Source: Paroedura picta
Taxonomy: Eukaryota; Chordata; Lepidosauria; Squamata; Gekkonidae
Assembly: GCF_049243985.1 (NCBI RefSeq)
Contig: NC_135380.1
Coordinates: 22,492,501 to 22,556,500 of the forward strand
Direction of reading: 5' to 3'
Length of the DNA: 64,000 bases
This document shows positions 11,161 to 21,730 of this stretch, piece after piece. The notes below the pieces were generated by a model. It saw only the letters and a program-made list of their open reading frames with translations. It was not told where the DNA came from and did no database searches. Made by a program: the position numbers and the translations under genes. Position 1 is the stretch's first letter, and every line of letters begins with the position of its first letter.

Positions 11161-14100
11161 GGACTGCGGCCGTGGTGGACTGCGCTGTTTCCCCGATGTC
11201 TAGCTCAGGGGTAGTCAACCTGTGGTCCTCCAGATGTTCATGGACTACAGCAAATGCTGGCAGGGGCTAATGGGGATTGTAGTCCATGAACATCTGGAGG
11301 ACCACAGGTTGACTACCCCTGGTCTAGTGGGCCGGGGGCGCTGCTGCTGCTGCGTGCATTCCCCGTCGGGGAAACGTCCAGAGACAACTTGCTTTCTCCC
11401 CAAAAAGTATTTCAGTGTTTGCAGAGGGGCCAGCCCGGTTGGTGTTGTTTTGTTAGCTACGTTCTAGGTTGCGTTTCTCATTTGTAAGAGTGCTCAGTAG
11501 CTGTTAACAAATGGATTTTTTTTTAAGTCCAAGAACTCATCTCCTTTCTCAGACCTTGCTATTCTGAAGATGGGGAAGGGGGGAGCCCCAAAAATGGAGC
11601 ATCCTCGATCCTAACTGTCCACTTTCACTTTGCAGGCCTGGATGAACGAGAAGTTTGCCCCAGAGTTGCTGGAGAGCAAGTCAGAAGTTGTCGAATGTGT
11701 TGTGGAGCAACTGGAACACATGGTACTGAACTTGGGGAGGAGGGGAGAGAAGCCAAGTGGCTGGCAGGTGCATGGGAAACCAGCTCAGCAGTGCCAGGCT
11801 AAGACTGAGGGAGATGCTCATCAACACTGCCATAAAGCTCACCAGCCACCCTAGCCTTCCTCACAGGGTTATTGGGAGGATGATATATATCAGGGGTAGT
11901 CAACCTGTGGTCCTCCAGATGTTCATGGACTACAATTCCCATGAGCCCCTGCCAGCGTTTGCTGGCAGGGGCTCATGGGAATTGTAGTCCATGAACATCT
12001 GGAGGACCACAGGTTGACTACCCCTGATATAGATGAGATAAGAGACAGGATGCCCAGGGAAGCTACTCTCACCTGGTGCCCAGCTTCTTGCCTTGCTTCC
12101 CTGCCAATCCAATCCTTCTCGCACTTTGCATTCTTTCCAGGGAGGTGCAATCTGTACAACTCATCTTCACTCAGCAGGACATATAGATTGCTCCTGCCAA
12201 AATTAGAGTCTTGTGGCACCTTGGATGACTATAGAATTTTATTTTTCCCTCCGCTTTTGTGAGCCAGGGCCTAGTGCATCGTGTGGTCTTCATTTGGGTC
12301 ATCTCAGCAATGATGATGCTCAGCAAGGGGTCATGGCACAGAGGCAGAGCATGTGTTTGAGGTGTGAAAGATCCCAGGTTCAATCCCAAGCATCTCCTGT
12401 TAAAAGATTTAAGTCTTGGAGAAATCCTCACAAATCCGGAGCCAGCCGGGAAATGGAACAGTAAGGCAGCTTTATGTGATGCTGTTCCTGGATTCTCCCT
12501 CTACAGAGACAAACAAACAAAAAAGGCTCAGAGGCTGTTGAAGCCCTTCCAGTAGTGAAATCCCTTTGACTCTTCTCTTGCAGGAGGAGAACCTGAAACG
12601 TGCCAAGGGAGGTGATCTGAAAGTCGGTATTCACCGCATGGAGGTTGAAAGGATCCGCTACGTTCTCAGCAGCTATTTGCGCTGCCGGCTCCGAAAGGTA
12701 GTGGCCCCTTTTACCCCATTTGGCTCATGCAACAAGCCGTACCTGGAATGACTTCTGCTTGGAGGCTTGCCGGGGGCTCCCCTTTCAGGGCCCAGCCACC
12801 TGCCCATTTATCTCTCCAGAGCAGGGATTCCCAAGAGCACCCTTCTTGAGAAACACCGGGGAGGGGGGAGGAGTCACTCCCTTTCCTTCCTCCTTTTAGG
12901 GTGGAAGTAAAATGTTACTCTCAGGTCCTTGCAATAGTGGCTGAGAAAGCAACTCAAGGGAACTGATTCCCTAAAAATCACAGTGAATGAAAAACAGCTC
13001 TGGTCCTTTAAAGGTGGCAGGGAGGGGGCGGAGTGCTGGTAGGAACCTCTTGCCTGCTTTGTACCTCTGTGTTTTGAATAGGTGTTTTGGAATTGAGTGT
13101 TTGGTTGACTTACTGGGGATGTGTTAGCTGAAAGACAGGGTGTAAATATTTTAAATAAATAGTGACAGGCCTTTCTGAGAAGGCTGTCCACACTTCCTGC
13201 CCTTCTCAGTGAGGAGCCAAGAGGAGAGTTTGAGAAGCCCTTTCCCCCCCTAAGGTTGTACTCTGAAAGCCATTTGCTGCAGATGGATCGTCCTGTTCCC
13301 AGCTGGAGGGGTGTTGCTCAGAGCTGACCTACAGAAGGTTTCTTTTCCTCTGAAAACCAAGTGTGCAGGATCTGACTCATACCAGGCTTGTGACATGGGA
13401 GGAGCAGGGGCTTAAGTCCTCCCTCGCACACTTTTTGCCCAACCTGAGGCAGCCCTGGAGGGGCAGCTCTTTCCTCCCCAAGCAAGTGTCGGCTGGTGGA
13501 AATCCCATGCGTAGATCTTGAATAGTTACCCAGAGTGGAAGGAAGTGATGCACTGAAGGACTTTTGGATGTTAGCATCTGCTGGGCTGAGGAACCTGGCT
13601 AGTGTGGCTGCTTCTGGGGAACCCTGCCTTCCATGTGCCCTGCTGCAGCACATGTTAAGCTGGAGAATGGACCTCAGGCCTCATCAACATCATCATCTCA
13701 GTGGGTGCTTGGCTGGGGCTGGAGCACTTTGTAAGATTCACATTCCTGGAAAGGCTTTGGATCAATCTTGGTTTTTAGTTAAAGCCCTTCTCGGGCCCTT
13801 GGCAGCCATCACCGTTGCAGTCCTTTATAGCCCTTGACCATATGCAAAGGACATTGCAGTCCATATGCCGTGTCTTCCTTTTTTCAGATTGAGAAGTATT
13901 TTCCCCACATCTTGGAGAAGGAGAAGACTCGGGCCGAGGGGGACCCATCCATCCTGTCTCCAGAAGAGTTTGCTTTTGCTAAAGAGTAGGTAGACTCTTT
14001 AATTGTCTCCTTGTAACTGCTCCACTGGGGAGAGATTGCCAGAGTGCAAACTGTATACTTAACTGAGGTTTCACAGAGCAGTTGCTGGCGTGGACTTTTG

Positions 14101-17100
14101 CGCAAAACGAGCAGTTCTGAATCTGATTTCTGCCATAAGTGGGATTCCTGAAAACCAGTCAACGGAAGAGAGAAGATGGCAGAAAACAATTTTATTTGAT
14201 GAAACTGATGCAGGGTGCATCACCTGTTTGTGTTCTCATGTTCCTGTGAAATGTCTTCTAAGGGTCGGTCTGCATTCGAAAAGCTAGAGTCAAGCCCTGT
14301 TTCAGCTTTGAGACCAGCAAGATTTTCAGGGCAGGAGCTTTCTGACAAAGGGAACTTTGACTCTTAAAAGCTTATACGCAGGGCCAGTTGGTCCATGTAG
14401 CATGTGCTACGGCCCCGCACTTCCAGGGGCTGCATGCAGTGCCTTCCCCCCTCGTATCAAGGCCATAGCCTCTCTCCTCCCCCCTTTTCCCTCGTTAAGG
14501 ACACTCTGAGTGACACCCCTTTCCACTGTGGGGGGCCCCTCTGCCCTCAGTCTGGCTGCTCCCGCCACACTTGTACTCGGCTGGGGTCCTGCAATCCTTA
14601 AACGAGCACTGCTGGCGTGGGCCCCATGAATCCTTAAACCACCCCTCCTTATACTCCCAAAACCATGTTCATCTCTAAGATTCTACTGGACTCGGATCTA
14701 GCTGAAAATGTCTTGGTTTTGTCATGTATTTTTGCTGCCTCTCTCTTGGAGTCATTCAGGAGGCTGGAGGTATTGTAATCTGCCTCCTGGCCAGAACGCC
14801 TCCCTGTTCAGCATTCAAAACCACTTCCTTTTTAAAAGAAATGGCACATTTTCAGTGGCTTGGGTGACCATGAAGAGGCCAGAGTGGTCCCTGAGCAAGG
14901 GATCTAGGGTTTCCTGCCTGCCTCATGTTTAATACAAACATGCAAAATAGCTAGGCATATGCATTAATGACCTGATGACCAACTTTTAGGTGCCCCCCAC
15001 TTGTGCCTTTAACTGCAACACAGTTAAGGAGAAATTGATCAGTTGAAGGTTTAGGGCCTTGCCAAGAAAAGGTCTGCTTCTTTACTTTGTCTGCATTGAG
15101 CTCCTCTTTTAAAGTCATGGGTTGCCCTGTACATAACTTGTGGTGGTGCAAAGACTTGAGTCCTCCAAGGCAGGGGTAGTCAACCTGTGGTCCTCCAGAT
15201 GTCCATGGACTACAATTCCCATGATCCCCTGCCAGCAAACGCTGGCAGGGGCTCATGGGAACTGTAGTCCATGGACATCTGGAGGACCACAGGTTGACTA
15301 CCCCTGCTCTAAAGGGTGTTCTCTGCTCATGACTGGTGACTTCAGCTGTTCTGTTTCCAGGCCTCCCCACTTCCGAGTTAAAGACCTAGGCTGTTGCTCC
15401 TTTCTTGCAGGTACATGGCCAACACAGAGGCCCATTTTAGGAATGTGGCTCTGAAACACATGCCTCCCAACCTGCAGAAGGTGGACCTCCTGAGGGCAGG
15501 TAAGCAAGGTCTGGCTTCATCTGACCCCATGTAGATCTTTAGACTGGCAGTCTAAATTTAGGTTGTTCATATTCCCTTAACACTAGGGGTTGACCATCTG
15601 ACAGGTATGCATATAGTCAGCATGGACACCTACTAGGGCTCAATGCTGAACTTTGGCACAAGCTGGGATTAATGTCCTCTGCTCCTCGCATGCTGTGGAA
15701 CTCAACACAGATCAAGTTGCCTTTTGTGCTGCCAGGCCCATCGGGCTCAGAATAGCCAGCTCCAACAAACAGTGCTTCTCCAGGGTCCTTGAAGGAATCT
15801 TTGCCACCCTGTGGCTATCCAGCTGATTGCACCTGCAAAGCTTCACTCTACCACCTAAGCTGTGGGCCGTTGGCCAGTAAACCATGAAATTGGATTCATC
15901 TAGCCAAGGATTCTCAAGTTAACTTCTCCCAAGATCCTTTAAGAAGGTTGGACTGGGGACCATCTGCATGCATGCCCCGCAAGCACCACTGTTCCCATGG
16001 CATTCCTGGTCTTATACGGTCCTTTCCTTGCAGTCGCCAAACCAAACCTTGACTCCTTTGTGTTCCTGCGGGTGAAGGAGAGGCAGGAGAACGTCTTGGT
16101 GGAGCCAGAGACAGATGAGCAAAGGTAGGGAAGAGTCATGTTGCGGTCATGTTGTTCCTCAGGATGACAATGCAACATATATCATGTCATCTTAAAAAGC
16201 AGTAGAGGGGATGGGAGGCTGATTTGAATCCAAGTCATAGAATAAGAACTGAGGGGGGGTCTCTTTTGCTGCTCCCCCTCCTCCCCCCAGTTGCTATCAG
16301 TCACAGCAAGGCAAAAAAGACAAGGGCCCCTATGGACATCTGCTCAGTAGCTGTTGGGGAAACAGCCTGGGCGACTGTGTTAACCCTTCCTCTGCCAAAA
16401 CACCACAGCCCTGGATCAAATACTGCATCCCTCGTTGACTGTAACAATAAATAAAATCTGATCACAGATGTCCTGCCTGAAAGGCAGTCTGCCTCTTTAA
16501 TGAGCTCAAGTACATAAATAAAAGGGGGGGATTAATCTATGGGAAGATCTTCATACAGCAATGCCCTATACTTATTTTATTTCATTTATACTGTTTTTCT
16601 TCCCACTGGGGACTCAGAATGGGTTACATCATTCTCTTCTTCCCCTCTTTATCTTCACGACACCCCTTTGAGGTGGGTTAGGCTTCCAATGAACTGGAGA
16701 TTTGAGCCTGGAGGCTAGTCTGCCTCTTTAACCCCTGCAGCACCCGGGCTCTGTAGGCTAGATGGTCATTTGATGTAGACATACAGCAATGATTCCACCC
16801 ACCTTGATGGACAACATTTTTCCTGCATCACAGGTGTATTGTATGAACAATTTTCTGTGCTTCATCATTGTCCTTGGAGAATTTGACTCCAGATATTTGA
16901 TGCTTCTATCCTCTTTTGATATATTTGCAGTGCTATGCTAAGTAGACTTATCTCTTCTAGGCCCATTTATTGCAATGGACTTAGAAGGGTACAACTCTGC
17001 TTGGGATTGCATTGTTAATCATCTTATATCTGCTATCAACATCCAAATCTGTTTATCCCAAACAGCTCCCTTCTGCCCTGATTAACTTTGAATCCTGCCA

Positions 17101-18282
17101 GGCTTCTGACCCTCCCTAGGACTTCCCGCTAATCTTCCCAAAGATGATCTCTAGGGTCATATTTACATATTATGCTGACTAAGATCAGCGTTTCACTGGA
17201 ACAGTTGCAATGAAGCGGTGAAAGCAGAGACATACTATTATGATGCACATTCTGGTGCCTGACCTGTGTTGGGGAAGCTCCCCAGTTCTAAACTTGCCTG
17301 TGTTCTTGGTAATCCTTAGCAGGTAGGCTGTGGTTTCTCTCTTTGTTATGGATAGACAGGTAGAAAGTGAGAGAATGTGTTTGAGGTAAAACTCTTACCT
17401 TGGTTGCTCCATCTCACCTTCTTGGCGGCTTCACTAGATCAAAGTGGGACTGAAGTTCTTGAGCTGGTAGGATAAGGTGGGAGTGATAGTGTAAGCTCCT
17501 TGGCGGGGTCCTCCCTAGGGGCCAGAAGCAGAGTACAAAGGGTGGAATTTATTTATTCATACTCTGCTTTTGTCCCCAACGGATGTCCTGATTGGCTTAC
17601 AGCACGGTTTGCCCCTCTTCTCCTTCATTTTCTCCTCACAGTAGCCCGGTGGAGGTAGGTTAGATGAGTTAGTGGCTGACCTCAGGACATTGGACCCCAC
17701 TGTGGCTCACTGGCAGAGCACCTGCTTGGCATGCAGCAGATCCCGGGCTCAATCCCTGTTGTCTCCAGGTAAAAGGAGCTGCTGTGAAAGACCTCAGCCT
17801 GAGGCCCTGGAGAACTGATGTGGGTCTGAGTAGGCAATACAGACTTTGGCGCACCAAGGGTCTGGATAAGTATAGGCAGCTTGGGCACAGTATTTACCTA
17901 GAAGTGAGGTGTTATTCCAGAATTTTAATTCACTAATCTCCTTCCTGCCTGCCTGCCTGCCTACCTGCCTGCCTGCCTCCAAATCTCCAGGAGTTTCCAA
18001 ACCTGGAGAAGGCAACCCTCCCACCCAATCCCTTCCAGGGAGGTAGCCAGGGAGGGTCTGGCAGCTGTACATGGAATTCATTCATACAGCTAAATCCCAA
18101 TGTGCCTCGTGGACTTACTCCCAAGAAAGAGAAAAAAGAGCTGCAACTTTAAGCCAGAGTTTTTACTTTGTTCTCTCTCTTTCAGAGAGTATGTGATAGA
18201 CCTGGATGAAGACTCTCAGCACCTGATCCGGTACAAAACAATCGCTCCTTTAGTGGCTTCAGGGGCAGTTCAGCTCATATGA
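10768..18282 (+). CDS. GINS4: GINS4 (SLD5), GINS complex subunit
   Basis: Seven coding exons: 10768-10860, 11636-11722, 12584-12697, 13888-13985, 15411-15499, 16034-16124 and 18186-18282 (TGA 18280-18282). They total 669 nt, or 222 aa, against 223 in human. The protein runs from MAEEEAEAGG through LTPAQLIRSLEQAWMNEKFAPELLES, ERIRYVLSSYLRCRLRK and ALKHMPPNLQKVDLLRA to RYKTIAPLVASGAVQLI, matching SLD5 throughout. GINS4 joins PSF1-3 in the GINS ring of the CMG helicase that unwinds DNA at replication forks in the nucleus. The helical domain fills the first two thirds and the small beta domain the end. ATG at 10768 sits in a strong context (gccATGg). Exon 4 ends AAAGA|gtaggt, so the apparent in-frame TAG is intronic. 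The exon 2 donor, gtactg, is weak. Introns 1, 2 and 4 each hold a palindromic MITE. Confidence 0.97.
11206..11321. mobile_element. Palindromic hAT MITE, copy 1 (GINS4 intron 1)
   Basis: This 116-bp inverted repeat begins caggggtagtcaacc and ends with its complement. Flanking octamers gtctagct and gtctagtg (6/8) suit a hAT target duplication. Compared with the 136-bp copies, one arm lacks about 20 nt next to the loop. Confidence 0.88.
11891..12026. mobile_element. Palindromic hAT MITE, copy 2 (GINS4 intron 2), perfect
   Basis: Read base by base, the arms are 66 bp each and perfectly complementary around a 4-nt loop (gttt), 136 bp in all. Ends are caggggtag...ctacccctg. Flanking octamers atatatat and atatagat match at 7/8. 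It encodes nothing. A transcript through it would fold into a 66-bp perfect hairpin. Confidence 0.92.
12332..12485 (+). repeat. tRNA-derived SINE (squamate type)
   Basis: There is an A-box-like 'ggcacagaggcagagc' and a B box 'ggttcaatccc' (about 12378-12388), followed by the family's 'catctcctgttaaaagat' body and 'aaggcagctttatgtg' end. It lies in GINS4 intron 2, about 100 bp before exon 3. Confidence 0.75.
12698..13887 (+). other. GINS4 intron 3
   Basis: I see no recognisable repeat or gene. Short open frames on the minus strand (13318-13653) resemble nothing. Confidence 0.4.
13986..15410 (+). other. GINS4 intron 4
   Basis: Between about 14255 and 14410 there is a decayed copy of the 'gagtc...cacc...agaccagcaagatttt' reptilian repeat, and a scrap ('ttctactggactcggatct') near 14681. 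MITE copy 3 occupies 15171-15306. Otherwise nothing is recognised. Confidence 0.45.
15171..15306. mobile_element. Palindromic hAT MITE, copy 3 (GINS4 intron 4)
   Basis: The element is 136 bp with 66-bp arms that differ at two positions and a loop aaac, the complement of the copy 2 loop, so it sits in the opposite orientation. Both arms carry 'gtccatgg' where both arms of copy 2 carry 'gttcatgg'. Flanking octamers ctccaagg and ctctaaag match at 6/8. It ends about 105 bp before exon 5. Confidence 0.9.
16560..16755 (-). repeat. tRNA-derived SINE, minus strand
   Basis: The reverse complement of the abundant squamate SINE is visible: 'ggggactcagaatgggttac', 'catcattctcttcttcccc', 'gaggtgggttaggc', then a 'tgga(g)atttgagcctgg' B-box region. 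It is diverged. Confidence 0.7.
17550..17690 (-). repeat. tRNA-derived SINE 3' half, minus strand
   Basis: The segment reads 'tttatttattcatactctgc...ttggcttacagc...tctcctcacagtagcc...gaggtaggttag', the inverted 3' half of the same SINE family as 16560-16755. It abuts an opposite-strand SINE that starts at 17692. Confidence 0.7.
17692..17888 (+). repeat. tRNA-derived SINE, nearly full length
   Basis: There is an A box 'tggctcactggcagagc', then 'cttggcatgcagcagatccc', B box 'gggctcaatccc', 'tctccaggtaaaagg', 'gacctcagcctgaggccctg', 'caccaagggtctgg' and 'aggcagctt'. This is a well-known lizard SINE layout. Confidence 0.85.
17940..17980. repeat. (CCTG)n microsatellite
   Basis: About ten cctg units with one ccta interruption. 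Confidence 0.85.
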
Positions 18283-19030
18283 ACATCCTGGATACCCCTG
18301 GGCATTCTGCAAAGGATTTGGCCAGAACCACCAGGGCTGCTTGGTTCACAGGCACACCATCCCCACCTGCCTCAGGGATTTGACATCGGGGGGGGGGGGT
18401 CCGTCTTGTCCTCTGTGCCGCCAGAATGAGCTCATGAGACTCTGCACGAAGTTTACCCCGGTGGCTGCAAAGAGAGGAGATTACCATGGAAGAAAGCATG
18501 GTGGGTGTGCCAAAGCTTGACTTTTGGCTGTGCCAGAGGAACACATCTGATGTTCTGTTGGATATCCAGCAGGTGGCAGTGCTGCTCCTCAGCCATTTTG
18601 CGCAAGGCTGCCAAATTCTGGAAACCATCTTTTGACAGCATTGTGCCTTTTCACCAGCACAAGTGGGTGTCGGTGAATTGTGCTTGTTCCTATGCAGGAT
18701 ATTGTGCTGCCTGAGCCTTCGTTATCTTGCTGTACACACATTGTTGCAGTCCATGTATTTTCACACATGCAGCAACAGTAAAAATATCATTCTCTTGTAT
18801 TCCACAAAAAGGTGTTGAATACCTCCAGGAATGAAGGACCTCAGGCCGTGCTCTTTGCAGGCCCTGTGCTCTCCATTTTAAAATGTCCAGAGTGCCGCTC
18901 AGTATCAGTCAGTAAACATATGTAAAACATACCACAAACTGCCCATTTCAGAGTTGTAAATGACAGGATTCCTCTTTGATAGCTGGTGCTCATTCAAACA
19001 GCAATAAAAGGCCTAATGCTCTTCTTCCCC
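18283..19030 (+). other. GINS4: GINS4 3' UTR
   Basis: Non-coding sequence runs from the stop to the AATAAA at 19003-19008. The extent is inferred from that signal. Confidence 0.6.
19003..19008 (+). terminator. Candidate GINS4 poly(A) signal
   Basis: This AATAAA lies about 720 nt after the stop codon. Confidence 0.6.
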
Positions 19031-19180
19031 TTACCCTGGTCAACAAAGCGGCTGTGATGAAGGGAATTCTGGTGCCCCAGCAGAAAAGGCTCTCTTTGGT
19101 TGCCAGTCACCTAGAAGGTGAGCACACAGGGTTATCCTCTGCAAAATGTCTTAACTGGTGCGCAGTTGCAAATACCATAC

Positions 19181-19446
19181 AGGTAAAGGTATTCCCCGTG
19201 CAAGCACTGGGTCATCTAACCCTCTAGCATTTTCATGGCAGATTCAATACAGGGTGGTTTGCCAATGCCTTCCCCAGTCATTACCGTTTACCCCCCAGCA
19301 AGGTGGGTACTCATTTTACCGACCTCAGAAGGATGGAAGGCTGAGTCAACCTTGAGCTGGCCGCTGGGATTGAACTCCCAGCCTCATGGGCAGAGCTTTC
19401 AGACTGCATGTCTGCTGCCTTACCACTCTGAGCCACAAGAGGCTCT
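19181..19446 (-). repeat. Sauria-type SINE (tRNA head, BovB-like tail)
   Basis: Read on the minus strand it starts with a tRNA-like head ('tggctcagagtggtaaggca', B box 'agttcaatccc'), continues through 'ccatccttctgaggtcgg', 'gggtaaacggtaatgactgg', 'ggcaaaccaccctgtattga' and 'tgcttgcacggggaatacc', and ends 'tttacct'. That tail is the one shared with BovB LINEs, which are known to mobilise these SINEs. Confidence 0.85.
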
Positions 19447-20077
19447 ATAGAGATAGATATGGGCATACATATATACACACACTCCTATAGGTTAGGGAGT
19501 TGTGCCTCCTAAAGTAGCACTGGTACTCAGTGTCACAAAAAAAAGAAAAGCTCTAGCCTGACTCACTAAAAGGCATGACCACCTCGACTGTAGCTCTGCA
19601 GCGCTACTGCTACCCTCCTCTCCTGAAAGACTGTGCCAAAGTCGTTTTGGCCTCTTCGGCCACAACACAAAAAGAACCCAGCATGGTCTTCTCTTGCTCT
19701 GTACCTTGTCCCTGTCACCTACCCTCTTTCCAGGCCTCTGATCAGGTTTGAAGATTTATATCTTGCCACCGTTTACACCTCCAGCGCAGCTTATGGATCC
19801 ATTTCAGCAAGCTTGTTTGCAAGGCCAGTGGGAGATTGAGCAGCAGCACATGCTGGCCAGGCCAGGGGGCTGACACTATGGCTCTGTGCTCCAGCACCAT
19901 TCCTTGACACTGTCTCCAGAGAGGGGGAGAAAAGAGCAACTCGTCCTGGGCCAGTACAAGAGCTGAATGGATTATGTCTGGCTTGGGGCAGTTCTTCCCA
20001 GGGAAGAAGGACTGAAGAAACTGTGGCTGCAGAGCTCTTAAGCAGGCAGTCTATGGGTTGCAATTTTAGGCCTTCCT

Positions 20078-20180
20078 TGTCTGCCCATTTTTATCCCAGT
20101 CTTAGACTGACTCAAGGTCACCCATTGAGTTTTGTGTCTGAACTGGGATTTGAACCTGCATCTCTGCAGTTCGATCAAAC
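20078..20180 (-). repeat. tRNA-derived SINE fragment, minus strand
   Basis: It contains 'ctcaaggtcacccattgagt' and 'aactgggatttgaacctgca', the inverted B-box half of the common SINE. An AT-rich LINE-tail-like stretch follows at 20190-20310. Confidence 0.65.
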
Positions 20181-20889
20181 TTTATTGCTATAGCCAAAAG
20201 CCATTGTAAATCCGTTTTAAAATTGCTAGTAGAAAATCAGGACAGCCACAGTCAAATTAAACTCATTAATTAATACAATACAAAAAACGTCCTAGCTTAA
20301 TTTTGTAAACTGCCATCCGTACAATGCTGGCTCCTGTTTTCTGAAGAGTCAGCTTCCCAGCTTCCCCCATAGCCAGCTTTTCCCGAAACAAACAAACTGG
20401 TTGCCCCCAAGCTTTGCTCGGTTTGGCAAGTTGTGTCTCTGCCTTTTCTGTTAATGATTAAAATAAGTTTTGGCTTCAGTCATTCATCGCATGGAAGAAG
20501 GCTTTTTTTTTTTTAGATTATTTTTTCATGTTGCTTACAGAAGGATGGGCAGAACCGACCTCATTCCAGCTGGTGAAGGCAGAGCCCTGGGGCACAGGAA
20601 TTGCTAACAGCTTTGTTGAAATGTATTTGGCAGCCCTTTGGAGATCTAAACGGTGGCACAGCATGAGCTCAGAGGTGCATCTCGTTGTGTGTAAGACGGC
20701 TGGGAAGAGGATGGCCGTCAGGATCAGTGCAGTGGGATAAAAGCCAAAGCAGTATCCTCTTCTGCTGTTGGAAAACATGGAAGAAGCAGGCATGATCCCT
20801 GCATGGACCTTCCATAGGGGGGGAAGGTGGGTCCCCCTTATGGTATCCCAGAACTGGGTAATTTGGCAAGAGTGATCTTAGCTTGCTCG

Positions 20890-21250
20890 GTGACAATTTC
20901 CACCATTAGCTGGATAAAGAGCCCTGCACATAAAAAATTTCTTATGGAGATTCTAGACAGACATACAAAAGTCCTCCTTCACCCAACTCATCATTAACTA
21001 GTTGAATTCCCTGCCAAAAGACGTAATGATGGTCAGATTCATGCAGGACAGGTCCGTCATGAGCAATGAGAGGTTAAATAGATGCTCCTTGTTCAGAAGC
21101 AGCATATCTCTGAATATCTCTTGTCAGGGAGGAACTGCAACAGATTGCTTTGGCCTCCATGCCTGGCCCATAGGCTTTCTAGGGGCATCTGGTTGGATGA
21201 TGTGGGAGTCATGATGCTGGACTAGATGGACTTCTGAGCCAGCAGTTCTG
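20890..21250 (+). repeat. CR1-like LINE 3' end
   Basis: It matches the familiar squamate ending: 'ttgaattccctgccaaaaga', 'ggcaggacaggtcc'-type text near 21040, 'gctccttgttcagaagcagc', 'ctggactagatggacttctg'. Frames are broken. Confidence 0.75.
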
Positions 21251-21579
21251 ATCCAAGTCATTCCCGGGGCAAGACCAGTAACAAACATAATCTGTCCCGG
21301 ATAAAGAAGTCCATTGTTTGGTAGGCACAGATCACGTGGAAGGAAAGAATCCCGTAACATTTTGACCAAAGGTCTGGTTGAGGGGAAAGCACAGCTATGT
21401 CCGTGGCAGGTAACCATCCAAGAGGTTAGTGGCCAGTGTCTTTCGGGACCCTTCTGCAATTCAGAAGAGGAGGATGGGTAAACATTGCCTCGATATAGAG
21501 GTGTCCAACAAGTATTTAATCTGTCACCACCATAGGATCCTATTGTGTCCTTTCTGTGCTACTTAATATGTCACATTAA

Positions 21580-21730
21580 CCCTCATGCTGTGCTCCTGTT
21601 CTTTCTGGTGGCTTCCAGTCTTCTAATATACCAGTGCATTGATTATTGTTTAGACTGACTCACTGTGTGTAATCCACCTGGAGCCTACATGAGAAAGGGG
21701 AACTGTAAATAGCAAACAAATAGTTTCATC
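21580..21730 (+). repeat. L2-type LINE tail
   Basis: 'gtaatccacctggagcctac', 'gaactgtaaatagcaaacaa' and a T-rich run-up, a decayed LINE 3' end. Confidence 0.45.

Larger units (their letters stand above)
16125..18185 (+). other. GINS4 intron 6, SINE-rich
   Basis: It contains two minus-strand and one plus-strand tRNA SINE (listed separately). Scraps of a common squamate repeat occur at about 16940-17010 ('cttagaagggtacaactctg') and 18075-18130 ('cgtggacttactcccaag'). A short (CCTG)n tract lies at about 17943-17979. Confidence 0.55.

Noticed and set aside
10657-11218. Open frames of 118-159 codons on both strands around the GINS4 start
   Set aside because: CpG-island composition; only the 10768 ATG continues into GINS4 exons.
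13981-13990. Apparent in-frame TAG at the end of GINS4 exon 4
   Set aside because: Phase requires exon 5 (starting GTACATG) to complete a GA|G codon. The donor is therefore gtaggt at 13986 and the TAG is intronic.
17692-17780. Possible tRNA gene (A and B boxes present)
   Set aside because: The sequence continues into the diagnostic SINE body, and the cloverleaf is not intact.
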